A DNA stretch of 8,307 bases from Actinomycetota bacterium (lineage in GTDB: Bacteria > Actinomycetota > Actinomycetes > Streptosporangiales > Streptosporangiaceae), in assembly GCA_003242605.1 (NCBI GenBank), contig QGUZ01000220.1, forward strand, positions 1-8,307, read 5' to 3'. The position numbers and the translations under genes were made by a program. Below are positions 1-5,136 of the stretch, piece by piece. The notes beneath the pieces were generated by a model that saw only the letters and a program-made list of their open reading frames with translations, made no database searches and was not told the DNA's origin. Numbering within the stretch: position 1 is the first letter of the stretch; every line of letters begins with the position of its first letter.

Positions 1-593
1 CGAGCGTGCCCGTGGAGGGCGGTCGCCACCCCGGCGAGCAGCCCACCGCCGCCCACCGCGACCAGCACCGTGTCCACGTCCTCGGCCTGCTCGAGGAGCT
101 CGAGCCCCAGCGTGCCCTGCCCGGCGCAGATCTCCGGCTGGTCGTACGCGTGGCAGAACAGCGCCCCGGTCCGCTCGCTCTCCGCCACCGCCACCCGGTA
201 CGCGTCGTTATATATACGCCCCGTCTGCACGACCTCCGCGCCGAGCTTGCGCAGCTTCGCCACCTTCACCTGCGGCGCGGTCTCGGGGACGAAGACGCGC
301 GCCCGCACCCCGAGGCGGTTCGCGGCGTACGCGACGCCCAGGCCGGCGTTCCCCCCGGACGCGGCCACGACCCCGGCCTCCGGAATTCCGCCCTCCTCGG
401 CGGCCTTGAGGATCCGGTTGAACGCCCCGCGCGGCTTGAACGACCCCGTGTGCTGCAGCAGTTCCAGCTTGAGCAGCACCGGGCCGCCGGGGAACAGGTC
501 GCCGTGCTCCAGCTCGAGCACGGGTGTCCTGCGCACCCGGCCACGGATGCGCTCGGCGGCCTCGAGGACGTCTGCCGGTGAAAGATTCATCAT
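1..593 (-). CDS. PLP-dependent threonine/serine dehydratase, 3' end outside window
   Basis: This is the first 197 residues of a fold-type II pyridoxal-phosphate enzyme that removes the amino group of threonine and/or serine to give a 2-oxo acid and ammonia in the cytoplasm. Visible motifs are the Schiff-base lysine in TGSFKPRGA (K53), the substrate-carboxylate loop SGGNAG (79-84) and the glycine-rich phosphate loop VGGGGL (180-185). SGGNAG differs from the SAGNHAQG form of biosynthetic IlvA, and is a form I associate with shorter actinobacterial catabolic-type dehydratases (roughly 310 residues). The C-terminus, and so any ACT domain, is off the window. Two consecutive ATG codons (591-593, 588-590) mark the start, and the upstream Shine-Dalgarno (GGAACGGA) is weak. 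The gene is divergent from the NYN gene. Codons 126-128 (CGT ATA TAT) form an unusual AT-rich patch. Family is firm; substrate choice between Thr, Ser and related amino acids is not. Confidence 0.93.
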   Translation of the reverse strand, partial: MMNLSPADVLEAAERIRGRVRRTPVLELEHGDLFPGGPVLLKLELLQHTGSFKPRGAFNRILKAAEEGGIPEAGVVAASGGNAGLGVAYAANRLGVRARVFVPETAPQVKVAKLRKLGAEVVQTGRIYNDAYRVAVAESERTGALFCHAYDQPEICAGQGTLGLELLEQAEDVDTVLVAVGGGGLLAGVATALHGHA

Positions 594-630
594 GTCCGTT
601 CCGTATCGGCGGCGGCCCTATGGCATGGTC

Positions 631-654
631 GTGGCCGGCCCGAAGGCCGGCCAC
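631..654 (-). other. Perfect 10-bp hairpin with UUCG tetraloop, divergent intergenic region
   Basis: Arms 631-640 (GTGGCCGGCC) and 645-654 (GGCCGGCCAC) are perfectly complementary around a 4-nt loop. Read on the minus strand the loop is TTCG closed by a C-G pair, the very stable cUUCGg tetraloop of RNA. It lies 38 bp upstream of the dehydratase start and 186 bp upstream of the NYN start, so it is not at the 3' end of either gene. If the dehydratase transcript begins beyond position 654, the hairpin sits in its 5' leader. Otherwise it could stop read-through. No U-tract follows on either strand. Nothing else recognisable was found in 594-840 apart from the weak promoter listed separately. Confidence 0.55.
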
Positions 655-828
655 CAAGAATACCGCTCGCCATTCTCGCCCGAGCCGGCCGTGCGAGCGC
701 CATCGGCCTGCTCCGATCCGCAGGCGCACGGCAACGCAACACATCCAGAGAAAGCGCACAAGCCCGCCTGCGGGAATCGCGCGTCTCGACCCACCGGCTT
801 TAACGGTTTGTGACCGATCGGCGGTTGG

Positions 829-834
829 TAGAGA
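829..834 (+). promoter_or_regulatory. Candidate -10 box for a leaderless NYN transcript
   Basis: TAGAGA ends 6 nt before the ATG at 841, the spacing expected if transcription starts at the A of the start codon. The alternative, a Shine-Dalgarno, is poor: only GGTAGAG at 826-832. An in-frame TAG at 829-831 also fixes 841 as the earliest possible start. No good -35 hexamer is visible; TTGTGA at 808-813 is too close (15 nt). Leaderless mRNAs are common in actinobacteria, but this call rests on a short motif. Confidence 0.25.
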
Positions 835-840
835 TTCGTT

Positions 841-2163
841 ATGGGCCATGTCAGAACTGCGCTCTACCTCGACTTCGATAACGTCTTCCTCGGTCTGCAC
901 AATTTGGATCCGTACGCTGCGTTCACGTTCGCCGGTGATCCGGCGGCATGGCTCCGGCGCCTGTCGACGACGCTGATCACCGATGGCCCACGACGCTGGC
1001 TCATCCTTCGCTGCTACCTCAATCCGGCCGGATGGGTGTTTCACGGCGAGGCCGGGGAGCGGTGCTACTTCTCCCGATTCCGACAGAATTTCGTCCGCGC
1101 AGGCTTCGAGGTGATCGACTGCCCCCGTTACAACGCCACGAAGAACGGCGCCGACATCAGACTGGTCATCGACGCCGTTGACGCGCTCTCCGCGGACCCC
1201 ACATACCAGGAATTCGTCATCGCCTCCGGTGATTCCGACATGACCCCGCTGCTGCAACGGATCCGGCGCGCCGACCGGCGGACCACGATCGTGTCTCCGA
1301 CCGTCGCGGCGGAGGCGTACACCTCGATCGCCGACCGGGCGCTCGACAGCAGGCACTTGCTGGCGCTGGTCTACGGCGAGCAGCCGGACCTCGACGACGA
1401 CGCGAGCGACGACATGGCGGCCGGGTTCGTGGACACCCAGGTCACACCCGTCTCGGTCGCGTCCTTCGACGGGGCATATGAGGCGTTTCGGTCACGGATC
1501 ACCGCCGAGTACGAGAGCGCGCCCGCGGCGCTGAACATGGCCGTGTTGGCGCAGCAGCTCCACGACGACCTGGGCGATGTGATCAAGGAGAGCAACTGGT
1601 TCGGCTACGGGGGGTTCCGCCGAGCGCTGGAGAGCCTGAACCTGCCCAACCTGCGAGTCTCGCAGCACCACCTGTGGGACGAGTCCCGTCACGAGCCACC
1701 CGTCGAAGCCGAGCAGCTCCCGTTCCCGGGGACGAGCCTTCCGGATGCCGTCAAGCGGATGGCCGCGGTCGTCGGCCTGCCCCGATTGCCGCGCGAGTCA
1801 TGGCCGCCGATCTACGAGGCGCTCTCCGAGTACACCCGCACCCATCCCTTCAACCTGACGCAGTGCACGAGCTGGTGCCGTGACCGCCTGCGGGAGCAGG
1901 GCCTCGCCGTCAGCCGAAACAGCATCTCCTATGTCGCACGCGGGGCAACCTATGGCGGCTGTCCCCTCTATCGTCAGCCGCCGCCGACCGCGGAGGAGAT
2001 CAGAGAGGCCTTCATCGGTTATGTACTCGAGTACGCCGAGTCGGCGGACGCGCCGCTCACCGATGAGGAGGTCGCCGAAGTCCGGGACTGGCTGGGAGCC
2101 GACGAGGAGGCAAGTGGTCCCTCCGCCGTAGGAGGACATCCGGACGGCGGGGCGGTCGCTTAG
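841..2163 (+). CDS. NYN (PIN-like) domain protein with LOTUS-like domain, predicted RNase
   Basis: A 440-residue cytoplasmic protein. Residues about 6-175 form an NYN domain, a PIN-fold metal-dependent nuclease. YLDFDN (9-14), NGADIRLVIDA (102-112) and ASGDSDMTPLL (128-138) supply the acidic metal ligands D11, D105 and D131/D133, all intact, so activity on RNA is likely. Residues about 209-280 (SAPAALNMAVLAQQL, then FGYGGFRRALESL, then a closing beta strand) resemble an OST-HTH/LOTUS domain, often found after NYN domains and implicated in RNA binding. Residues about 297-420 form a third, mostly helical segment that I do not recognise. The last 20 residues look disordered. An in-frame stop 12 nt upstream fixes the start at 841. 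It stands alone, divergent from the dehydratase and closed by a strong hairpin. The RNA target is unknown; a role in RNA turnover or defence is possible but not shown. Confidence 0.92.
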   Translation: MGHVRTALYLDFDNVFLGLHNLDPYAAFTFAGDPAAWLRRLSTTLITDGPRRWLILRCYLNPAGWVFHGEAGERCYFSRFRQNFVRAGFEVIDCPRYNATKNGADIRLVIDAVDALSADPTYQEFVIASGDSDMTPLLQRIRRADRRTTIVSPTVAAEAYTSIADRALDSRHLLALVYGEQPDLDDDASDDMAAGFVDTQVTPVSVASFDGAYEAFRSRITAEYESAPAALNMAVLAQQLHDDLGDVIKESNWFGYGGFRRALESLNLPNLRVSQHHLWDESRHEPPVEAEQLPFPGTSLPDAVKRMAAVVGLPRLPRESWPPIYEALSEYTRTHPFNLTQCTSWCRDRLREQGLAVSRNSISYVARGATYGGCPLYRQPPPTAEEIREAFIGYVLEYAESADAPLTDEEVAEVRDWLGADEEASGPSAVGGHPDGGAVA

Positions 2164-2240
2164 GACTCGGATCCCCCGGACATCGCCCACCGATCGGTCG
2201 GCGTCGCCCGTCCGCCAGGTCGAGCGATGCCGGGGCCGCT

Positions 2241-2285
2241 CGCGTCCCGGGCCGGCGCGGCGCAGCCGCCCCGGCCCGGGACGCG
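2241..2285 (+). terminator. Long GC-rich terminator-like hairpin after the NYN gene
   Basis: Arms 2241-2255 and 2271-2285 are a perfect 15-bp inverted repeat (CGCGTCCCGGGCCGG). After one C/C mismatch the stem continues for 5 bp (2257-2261 with 2265-2269) to a 3-nt loop. It begins 78 nt after the NYN stop and is followed by TCTTCG, not a T-run, which is common for actinobacterial terminators. Its symmetry means it could also work on the minus strand. Confidence 0.7.
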
Positions 2286-2466
2286 TCTTCGCCGAGGCAT
2301 CGGGTCCACCACCGTGCCCGCCGTACCGCCCGGTGGGGCCACATCCGGGTCGGATGCGCCGGAAGGCCGAGGAGCGCAAGGTCATCGACGATGTGGGGAG
2401 GTTCCTCGGGGAAGGGTCACCGGCCGCGATGTGGGAACGGGCGGCCCGCCGCAACGGCTCCCCGTC

Positions 2467-2482
2467 GCCGACCGCGGTCGGC
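2467..2482. repeat. 16-bp perfect palindrome
   Basis: GCCGACCGCGGTCGGC reads identically on both strands. It falls at the point where the coding-like patch starting at 2354 loses protein character. It could be a protein-binding site or simply a product of extreme GC content. Confidence 0.45.
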
Positions 2483-2551
2483 AGTAGGTCGAGCCCATGC
2501 AGTCGCACCGCACCGTCCGGCACCGGTGATCGACGGCGCGGCCGCCCAGGG

Positions 2552-2633
2552 CCGTGCCCGGACGGCCGCGCCGGGCACGGGCGTCCGCCGCGCGCGAGCC
2601 GCGCGGCGGGCCGTGGTGCCACGGGACCACGGC
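2552..2633. repeat. Three consecutive perfect hairpins
   Basis: Three inverted repeats follow each other within 82 bp. The first pairs 2552-2561 with 2571-2580 (10 bp, 9-nt loop). The second pairs 2585-2594 with 2600-2609 (10 bp, 5-nt loop). The third pairs 2610-2617 with 2626-2633 (8 bp, 8-nt loop). The third can refold into an alternative stem, 2611-2616 with 2619-2624. No gene ends nearby on the plus strand. The minus-strand membrane gene ends at 2811, about 180 nt before the cluster is reached, so a terminator role for that transcript is possible but distant. Confidence 0.5.
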
Positions 2634-2756
2634 GCATCCTCCCCGTGGGGCACCGCCGCCAGGGATACGGCCGGGAGTTCGCGCGAGGACAGGGTCTACC
2701 GCCGGGTCCGCGGTCGCGGTGCACCGGCCGTGGCGTTCGACCGCGCTCGCGCCGCA

Positions 2757-2780
2757 TGAGACGACCGGTGAGACGACCGG
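2757..2780. repeat. 12-bp exact tandem duplication
   Basis: TGAGACGACCGG occurs twice head to tail (2757-2768 and 2769-2780), 30 bp beyond the stop of the minus-strand membrane gene. This is typical of replication slippage in non-coding DNA; two copies of a binding site is the less likely alternative. Confidence 0.7.
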
Positions 2781-2810
2781 CGATTCGCGCAACGGCTTCC
2801 GCCGCCGCGG

Positions 2811-3203
2811 TCACCGTTCCCGCCTGCCGCCGCAGAGGCGGCACTCCGCGCAGCGCGGAACGGCGGGAGGCGGGGGCGGTGCCTGCAACACGCCGGCGAC
2901 ACAGGCCTCCGTGATCTGCCGGGACCGTCTGGCGAGCAGCACCCGGGGACCGTACACGGACACCAGCTTGAGCAGGTAGACCGTGCGTTCGAAGGCAGGG
3001 TCGTCGACCCGCAGCGCCGCACGGAACAGCAGGATCGCCACGGCGCTCAGAAAGAGCGCCACGGCGACCGTCATCGCGATCCCGAAAATCGTCAATAGCG
3101 CCTCATTTGCGGCGAACGTGGCCGCGACCGCGATGGCGGCAATCGGCTGAGGCCTCCTGGCCACATCGACGGCCCGATGGCATATTGTGTTCAGGCGCAG
3201 CAT
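2811..3203 (-). CDS. Small membrane protein with CxxCxxC C-terminal tail, function unknown
   Basis: A 130-residue protein of a family I do not recognise. Residues about 36-60 form a clear transmembrane helix, and the hydrophobic stretch 21-35 just before it may be a second or re-entrant segment. The amphipathic part FERTVYLLKLVSVYGPRVLLARR (71-93) is rich in basic residues and probably lies at the cytoplasmic face. A poly-proline linker (109-113) leads to a basic tail with C118, C121 and C124 in a CxxCxxC pattern, which could bind metal or be redox active. I chose ATG 3203 because AAGGAG lies 6 nt upstream; an in-frame ATG at 3287 has no ribosome site and would add 28 unlikely residues. It is divergent from the XRE regulator across a repeat-bearing intergenic region, so co-regulation is plausible. 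Confidence 0.72.
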   Translation of the reverse strand: MLRLNTICHRAVDVARRPQPIAAIAVAATFAANEALLTIFGIAMTVAVALFLSAVAILLFRAALRVDDPAFERTVYLLKLVSVYGPRVLLARRSRQITEACVAGVLQAPPPPPAVPRCAECRLCGGRRER

Positions 3204-3330
3204 GGCGGCTCCTTGCTGTGTCTGCACGGGCCATCGCTTCTCGTCCTTGCCCGGGCCGAAGTGATGGCCCGACCGTTCTTTCGGCATATGATTCGCTCGT
3301 CACTACACGGCGACCACCCCTCACGTGCGG

Positions 3331-3382
3331 CCGGAGAATGCGGCGGTGGAATGCAACCGTGGATTGCGGCCGTGGAATACCG
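3331..3382. repeat. Four imperfect tandem 13-bp repeats (possible operator array)
   Basis: Units 3331-3343, 3344-3356, 3357-3369 and 3370-3382 follow each other with no spacing. The consensus is CCGTGGAATGCGG, matched at 11, 10, 12 and 11 of 13 positions. The segment 3318-3330 may be a decayed fifth copy (8 of 13). The array lies between the divergent membrane-protein and XRE genes, 165 bp before the XRE start and 128 bp before the membrane-protein start. Iterated sites of this kind usually bind a regulator cooperatively; the adjacent XRE protein is the natural candidate, by inference only. Confidence 0.6.
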
Positions 3383-3432
3383 TGTAACGCCGGCTTCCCG
3401 CGCACGTCCACAGGTCCTGACGAGGGCGAAAG

Positions 3433-3537
3433 ATGAACGACCATCGCGATCGACGGCGGAAATACGTAATTCCGCGGAAGGTTGCGGATGAGAACGGAAG
3501 CGGATGCAATGATGGCGTGAGCACCTCCCGCAGCTGA
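3433..3537 (+). CDS. Possible 34-residue leader ORF upstream of the XRE gene
   Basis: ATG 3433 is preceded by GAGGG at 3422-3426 (6-nt spacer), and the frame runs to TGA 3535-3537, 9 nt before the XRE start. The peptide begins MNDHRDRRRKYVIPRKV and is strongly basic at its N-terminus. Against it: third positions are only about 65% G/C, far below the real genes here, and the frame overlaps a palindrome and a candidate promoter that better explain the region. It could be a leader peptide, but chance is more likely. Confidence 0.17.
   Translation: MNDHRDRRRKYVIPRKVADENGSGCNDGVSTSRS
3456..3475. promoter_or_regulatory. 20-bp near-perfect palindrome, candidate operator
   Basis: The arms GCGGAA and TTCCGC flank an A-TACGTA-A core. 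Nine of ten base pairs are symmetrical about the centre at 3465/3466. It sits just upstream of the candidate -35 box of the XRE gene and 71 bp before the XRE start codon, a usual position for a dimeric helix-turn-helix regulator site. Autoregulation by the XRE protein is an inference. Confidence 0.5.
3482..3510 (+). promoter_or_regulatory. Candidate promoter of the XRE gene
   Basis: TTGCGG (3482-3487) and TGCAAT (3505-3510) are separated by 17 bp and match the -35 and -10 consensus at 3 and 4 of 6 positions. Transcription would start near 3517, leaving a short leader of about 30 nt that contains the Shine-Dalgarno GAGG at 3536-3539. The spacing is good but the hexamers are weak. Confidence 0.3.
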
Positions 3538-3546
3538 GGTACGCCC

Positions 3547-4359
3547 ATGCCAGCGCCGCATCGACGTCTCGACCCCTCGGTGCCCCGGGAACGCTTCGCC
3601 CTGGAGCTCCAGGACCTTCATCGCATGGCGGGCAAGCCGCCGCAGCAGGCGCTCGCGGCCGCGATGCACTGCTCACCCGCAACGGTCTCCGCGATCCTCA
3701 ACGGACACCGTTTCCCTTCATGGGAGCAGACGCGCGCGTTCGTGCAGGCCTGCAACGGAGAAGAGTCCGAATGGCGCAGGAAATGGGTGCAGGCCGACCG
3801 GGAGATCACCGGCGCACCGCCCCGCGGGGAGCTGGCCGTTCCGGAGTCGGGCGTACTGCGGCCCGCCTGGTACCTCGACAACGAACAGTTCTATCGCAAC
3901 GCGGCCGAAAGGGTCGGAACGGCCCGCAGCCGGATTCTGGTCACCTATATTCGGCGCCACCCGCCCGAGCACTACACGAGCGAGGCCGCCGCCCGATATT
4001 TCGCGGCGGTGCTGGACTGGGCGCGCTGTCCCGGCGCCCGCTCGGTGCGCCGCATCATCGGCGTCTCCAACCGGGAGATGCGCAAGTGGACGGAACGCCA
4101 CTACGAGGAAACCAAGGACATCCGCAACTATGACGCGCGGGTGATCAACTGGGAGCTGAGGGCGGACGGCCTCAACATGGCCCTGTTCGACGACAGCACC
4201 GTCTTCCTCGCCTTTTCCGGTGTGGCCAGCCAGGAGCTCAGCGGGTTCCGCGTGGACAGCCCGGAGTTCCTGCGCTACTTCGTCGGCTACTTCGATCAGC
4301 TCTGGGCCTGTGGCGTACCGCTCGAGACGTACGTGTCCGGACGGAGCGACGAGCGCTAG
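3547..4359 (+). CDS. XRE-type HTH regulator with unrecognised large C-terminal domain
   Basis: A 270-residue protein. Residues about 14-70 form an XRE/Cro-like helix-turn-helix: QALAAAMHCSPATVSAILNGHRFPSW carries the turn and recognition helix (SPATVSAILNG, 43-53), followed by the FVQACNG helix typical of actinobacterial regulators. After a linker, residues about 105-262 form an alpha/beta domain that I cannot name with confidence. It begins with YLDNEQFYRNAAERVGTARSRILVTYI, includes RSVRRIIGVSNREMRKW (165-181) and ends with FRVDSPEFLRYFVGYFDQLW. The layout vaguely recalls phospholipase-D-like sensor domains on regulators, but no HxK motif is visible, so catalysis is not supported and ligand or partner sensing is more likely. 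GAGG at 3536-3539 supports the start (7-nt spacer). It is divergent from the small membrane protein and probably binds the 13-mer array or the palindrome between them. Confidence 0.85.
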   Translation: MPAPHRRLDPSVPRERFALELQDLHRMAGKPPQQALAAAMHCSPATVSAILNGHRFPSWEQTRAFVQACNGEESEWRRKWVQADREITGAPPRGELAVPESGVLRPAWYLDNEQFYRNAAERVGTARSRILVTYIRRHPPEHYTSEAAARYFAAVLDWARCPGARSVRRIIGVSNREMRKWTERHYEETKDIRNYDARVINWELRADGLNMALFDDSTVFLAFSGVASQELSGFRVDSPEFLRYFVGYFDQLWACGVPLETYVSGRSDER

Positions 4360-4429
4360 CTCGTCCCCGGAGTGAGGCCGGGCCGATCACCACGGCGCCA
4401 TCGTCGCCGACGCGCCGTACGGCGGCGCA

Positions 4430-4458
4430 GCGGCGGCCCGAGACCGGTGGGCCGCCGC
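4430..4458. terminator. Bidirectional terminator-like hairpin between convergent genes
   Basis: Arms 4430-4439 (GCGGCGGCCC) and 4449-4458 (GGGCCGCCGC) pair perfectly over 10 bp around a 9-nt loop. It lies 70 nt after the XRE stop and 48 nt after the stop of the convergent MarR gene, so it can serve both transcripts. There is no U-tract. A smaller stem precedes it at 4413-4424. Confidence 0.6.
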
Positions 4459-4506
4459 ACCGGGCGGCGAAAACGGGCGGCTGCGCCTCGCCCGGGCCGA
4501 GCCGTA

Positions 4507-5070
4507 TCACCGCCGGGGCTCGCCGGGTTCCCGGCCCTGGGCCGGCGGGTCCCCGTGGGCGGCTCGGGTGCGCAGGCGGATCGCCTCCGTCTCCAGGGTC
4601 TCGGTCATCTCGGTGACGAAGTCGGCGATGACGCGCAGGGCGGCCTCGTCGTAGCGGCTCATGACGGCGGCGACGCGACCGCCGAAGTCGGCGAAGACCC
4701 GGGAGAGCTCGCGGTAGGTGTCGCTGTCGGTCACCGGGTGGACCACGGTTCGGCGGCGGTCGGCGGGGTCGGGTTCGCGGCGGATGAGGCCGGCGCGTTC
4801 GAGGCGGGCGAGGACCTGGGCGGTGGCCGCGGTCGACATGCCGGTGAGCTCGGCGAGGCGGCCGGGGTGCATGGGACCGGCGCGGTAGAGGATGTCGGCG
4901 CACTTGTAGTCGGTGACGTTGAGGCCGACGCGGGCGGCCACCGCGGAGTGGAAGAGCACGACCGCGGTGCTGAAGCGGCCTCCGATCTGGCGGCCGACCT
5001 CCATCAGCAGCCGCTCGCCGGGATCCCTCGGGCCCGTCACGCCGGTCTCGCCTCCCTTCCGGGTGGACAT
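4507..5070 (-). CDS. MarR-family transcriptional repressor
   Basis: A 187-residue protein with a winged helix-turn-helix. Residues 52-115 carry the DNA-binding core: TDYKCADIL, then LAELTGMSTAATAQVLARLERAGLI with the recognition helix at about 78-92, then the wing RREPDPADRRRTVVHPV (97-113) with the diagnostic D-x-R-R. Flanking helices (17-48 and 116-165) would form the dimer interface. The last 20 residues are Pro/Gly/Arg-rich and disordered. Such proteins repress a divergent operon until a small phenolic or other ligand binds. Here the divergent operon encodes an FAD monooxygenase, and the operator is visible in between, so autoregulation is also expected. For ATG 5070 the only ribosome-site-like sequence, GGATAGG, abuts the codon; GTG 5040 with GGGAGG upstream is a possible alternative start that would remove 10 non-conserved residues. 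Confidence 0.93.
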   Translation of the reverse strand: MSTRKGGETGVTGPRDPGERLLMEVGRQIGGRFSTAVVLFHSAVAARVGLNVTDYKCADILYRAGPMHPGRLAELTGMSTAATAQVLARLERAGLIRREPDPADRRRTVVHPVTDSDTYRELSRVFADFGGRVAAVMSRYDEAALRVIADFVTEMTETLETEAIRLRTRAAHGDPPAQGREPGEPRR

Positions 5071-5084
5071 CCTATCCGGATCAT

Positions 5085-5123
5085 GCTAGAGATTTAGCTA
5101 AATTATTTAGCAAATCTCTTAGC
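5085..5123. promoter_or_regulatory. 39-bp AT-rich dyad: MarR operator in the divergent promoter
   Basis: Left arm 5085-5103 and right arm 5105-5123 are inverted copies around T5104. 18 of 19 bases in each arm pair as GCTA, GAGATTT and GCTAAAT blocks, with one unpaired A (5096) and one unpaired T (5119 or 5120). Inside are two directly repeated cores, ATTTAGCTAAAT (5092-5103, itself a perfect palindrome) and ATTTAGCAAAT (5105-5115). This is the most AT-rich segment of the window. It ends 1 bp before the AAGGAGG ribosome site of the monooxygenase and lies 14 bp from the MarR start, so a bound dimer pair would block both promoters. TAAATT at 5099-5104 is a possible -10 for the monooxygenase, but no matching -35 is evident. 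Confidence 0.85.
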
Positions 5124-5136
5124 CAAGGAGGTCGTG

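Larger units (their letters stand above)
2286..2810. other. Gene-poor, very GC-rich interval with inverted repeats
   Basis: No reading frame here has both a convincing start and normal protein composition. Translations are dominated by Arg, Pro, Gly and Ala, and open frames exist in nearly every phase because stop codons are rare at this GC. The exception is a short plus-strand patch starting at ATG 2354 (MRRKAEERKVIDDVGRFLGE, continuing as GSPAAMWERAARRNG). It has G/C third positions and balanced composition for about 43 codons, then degrades into low-complexity sequence; it may be a gene remnant. The rest holds a palindrome, three consecutive hairpins and a 12-bp tandem duplication, listed separately. 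Confidence 0.5.

Noticed and set aside
6..813. Plus-strand open frames of 191 and 247 residues
   Set aside because: They lie antisense to the dehydratase, whose own frame carries K53, SGGNAG and GGGGL. Their translations are Arg/Ala/Pro-rich with no domains.
208..1356. 382-residue minus-strand open frame
   Set aside because: It spans the dehydratase and the start of the NYN gene out of frame, is Arg/Gly-rich, and reflects the lack of stops at high GC.
1798..2844. 348-residue minus-strand open frame
   Set aside because: Antisense to the NYN 3' end and its terminator hairpin; low-complexity translation with no motif or ribosome site.
2164..3204. Prophage, transposon or toxin-antitoxin remnant
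   Set aside because: No transposase, integrase, terminal inverted repeats, target duplication or attachment site could be seen; only short local repeats.
3103..3682. Minus-strand open frames of 188 and 163 residues across the XRE start
   Set aside because: They run through the regulatory intergenic region and oppose the HTH domain. Composition is not protein-like, and the 13-mers and palindrome explain the DNA better.
4372..5097. 241-residue plus-strand open frame
   Set aside because: Antisense to MarR, whose winged-helix motifs are unambiguous.
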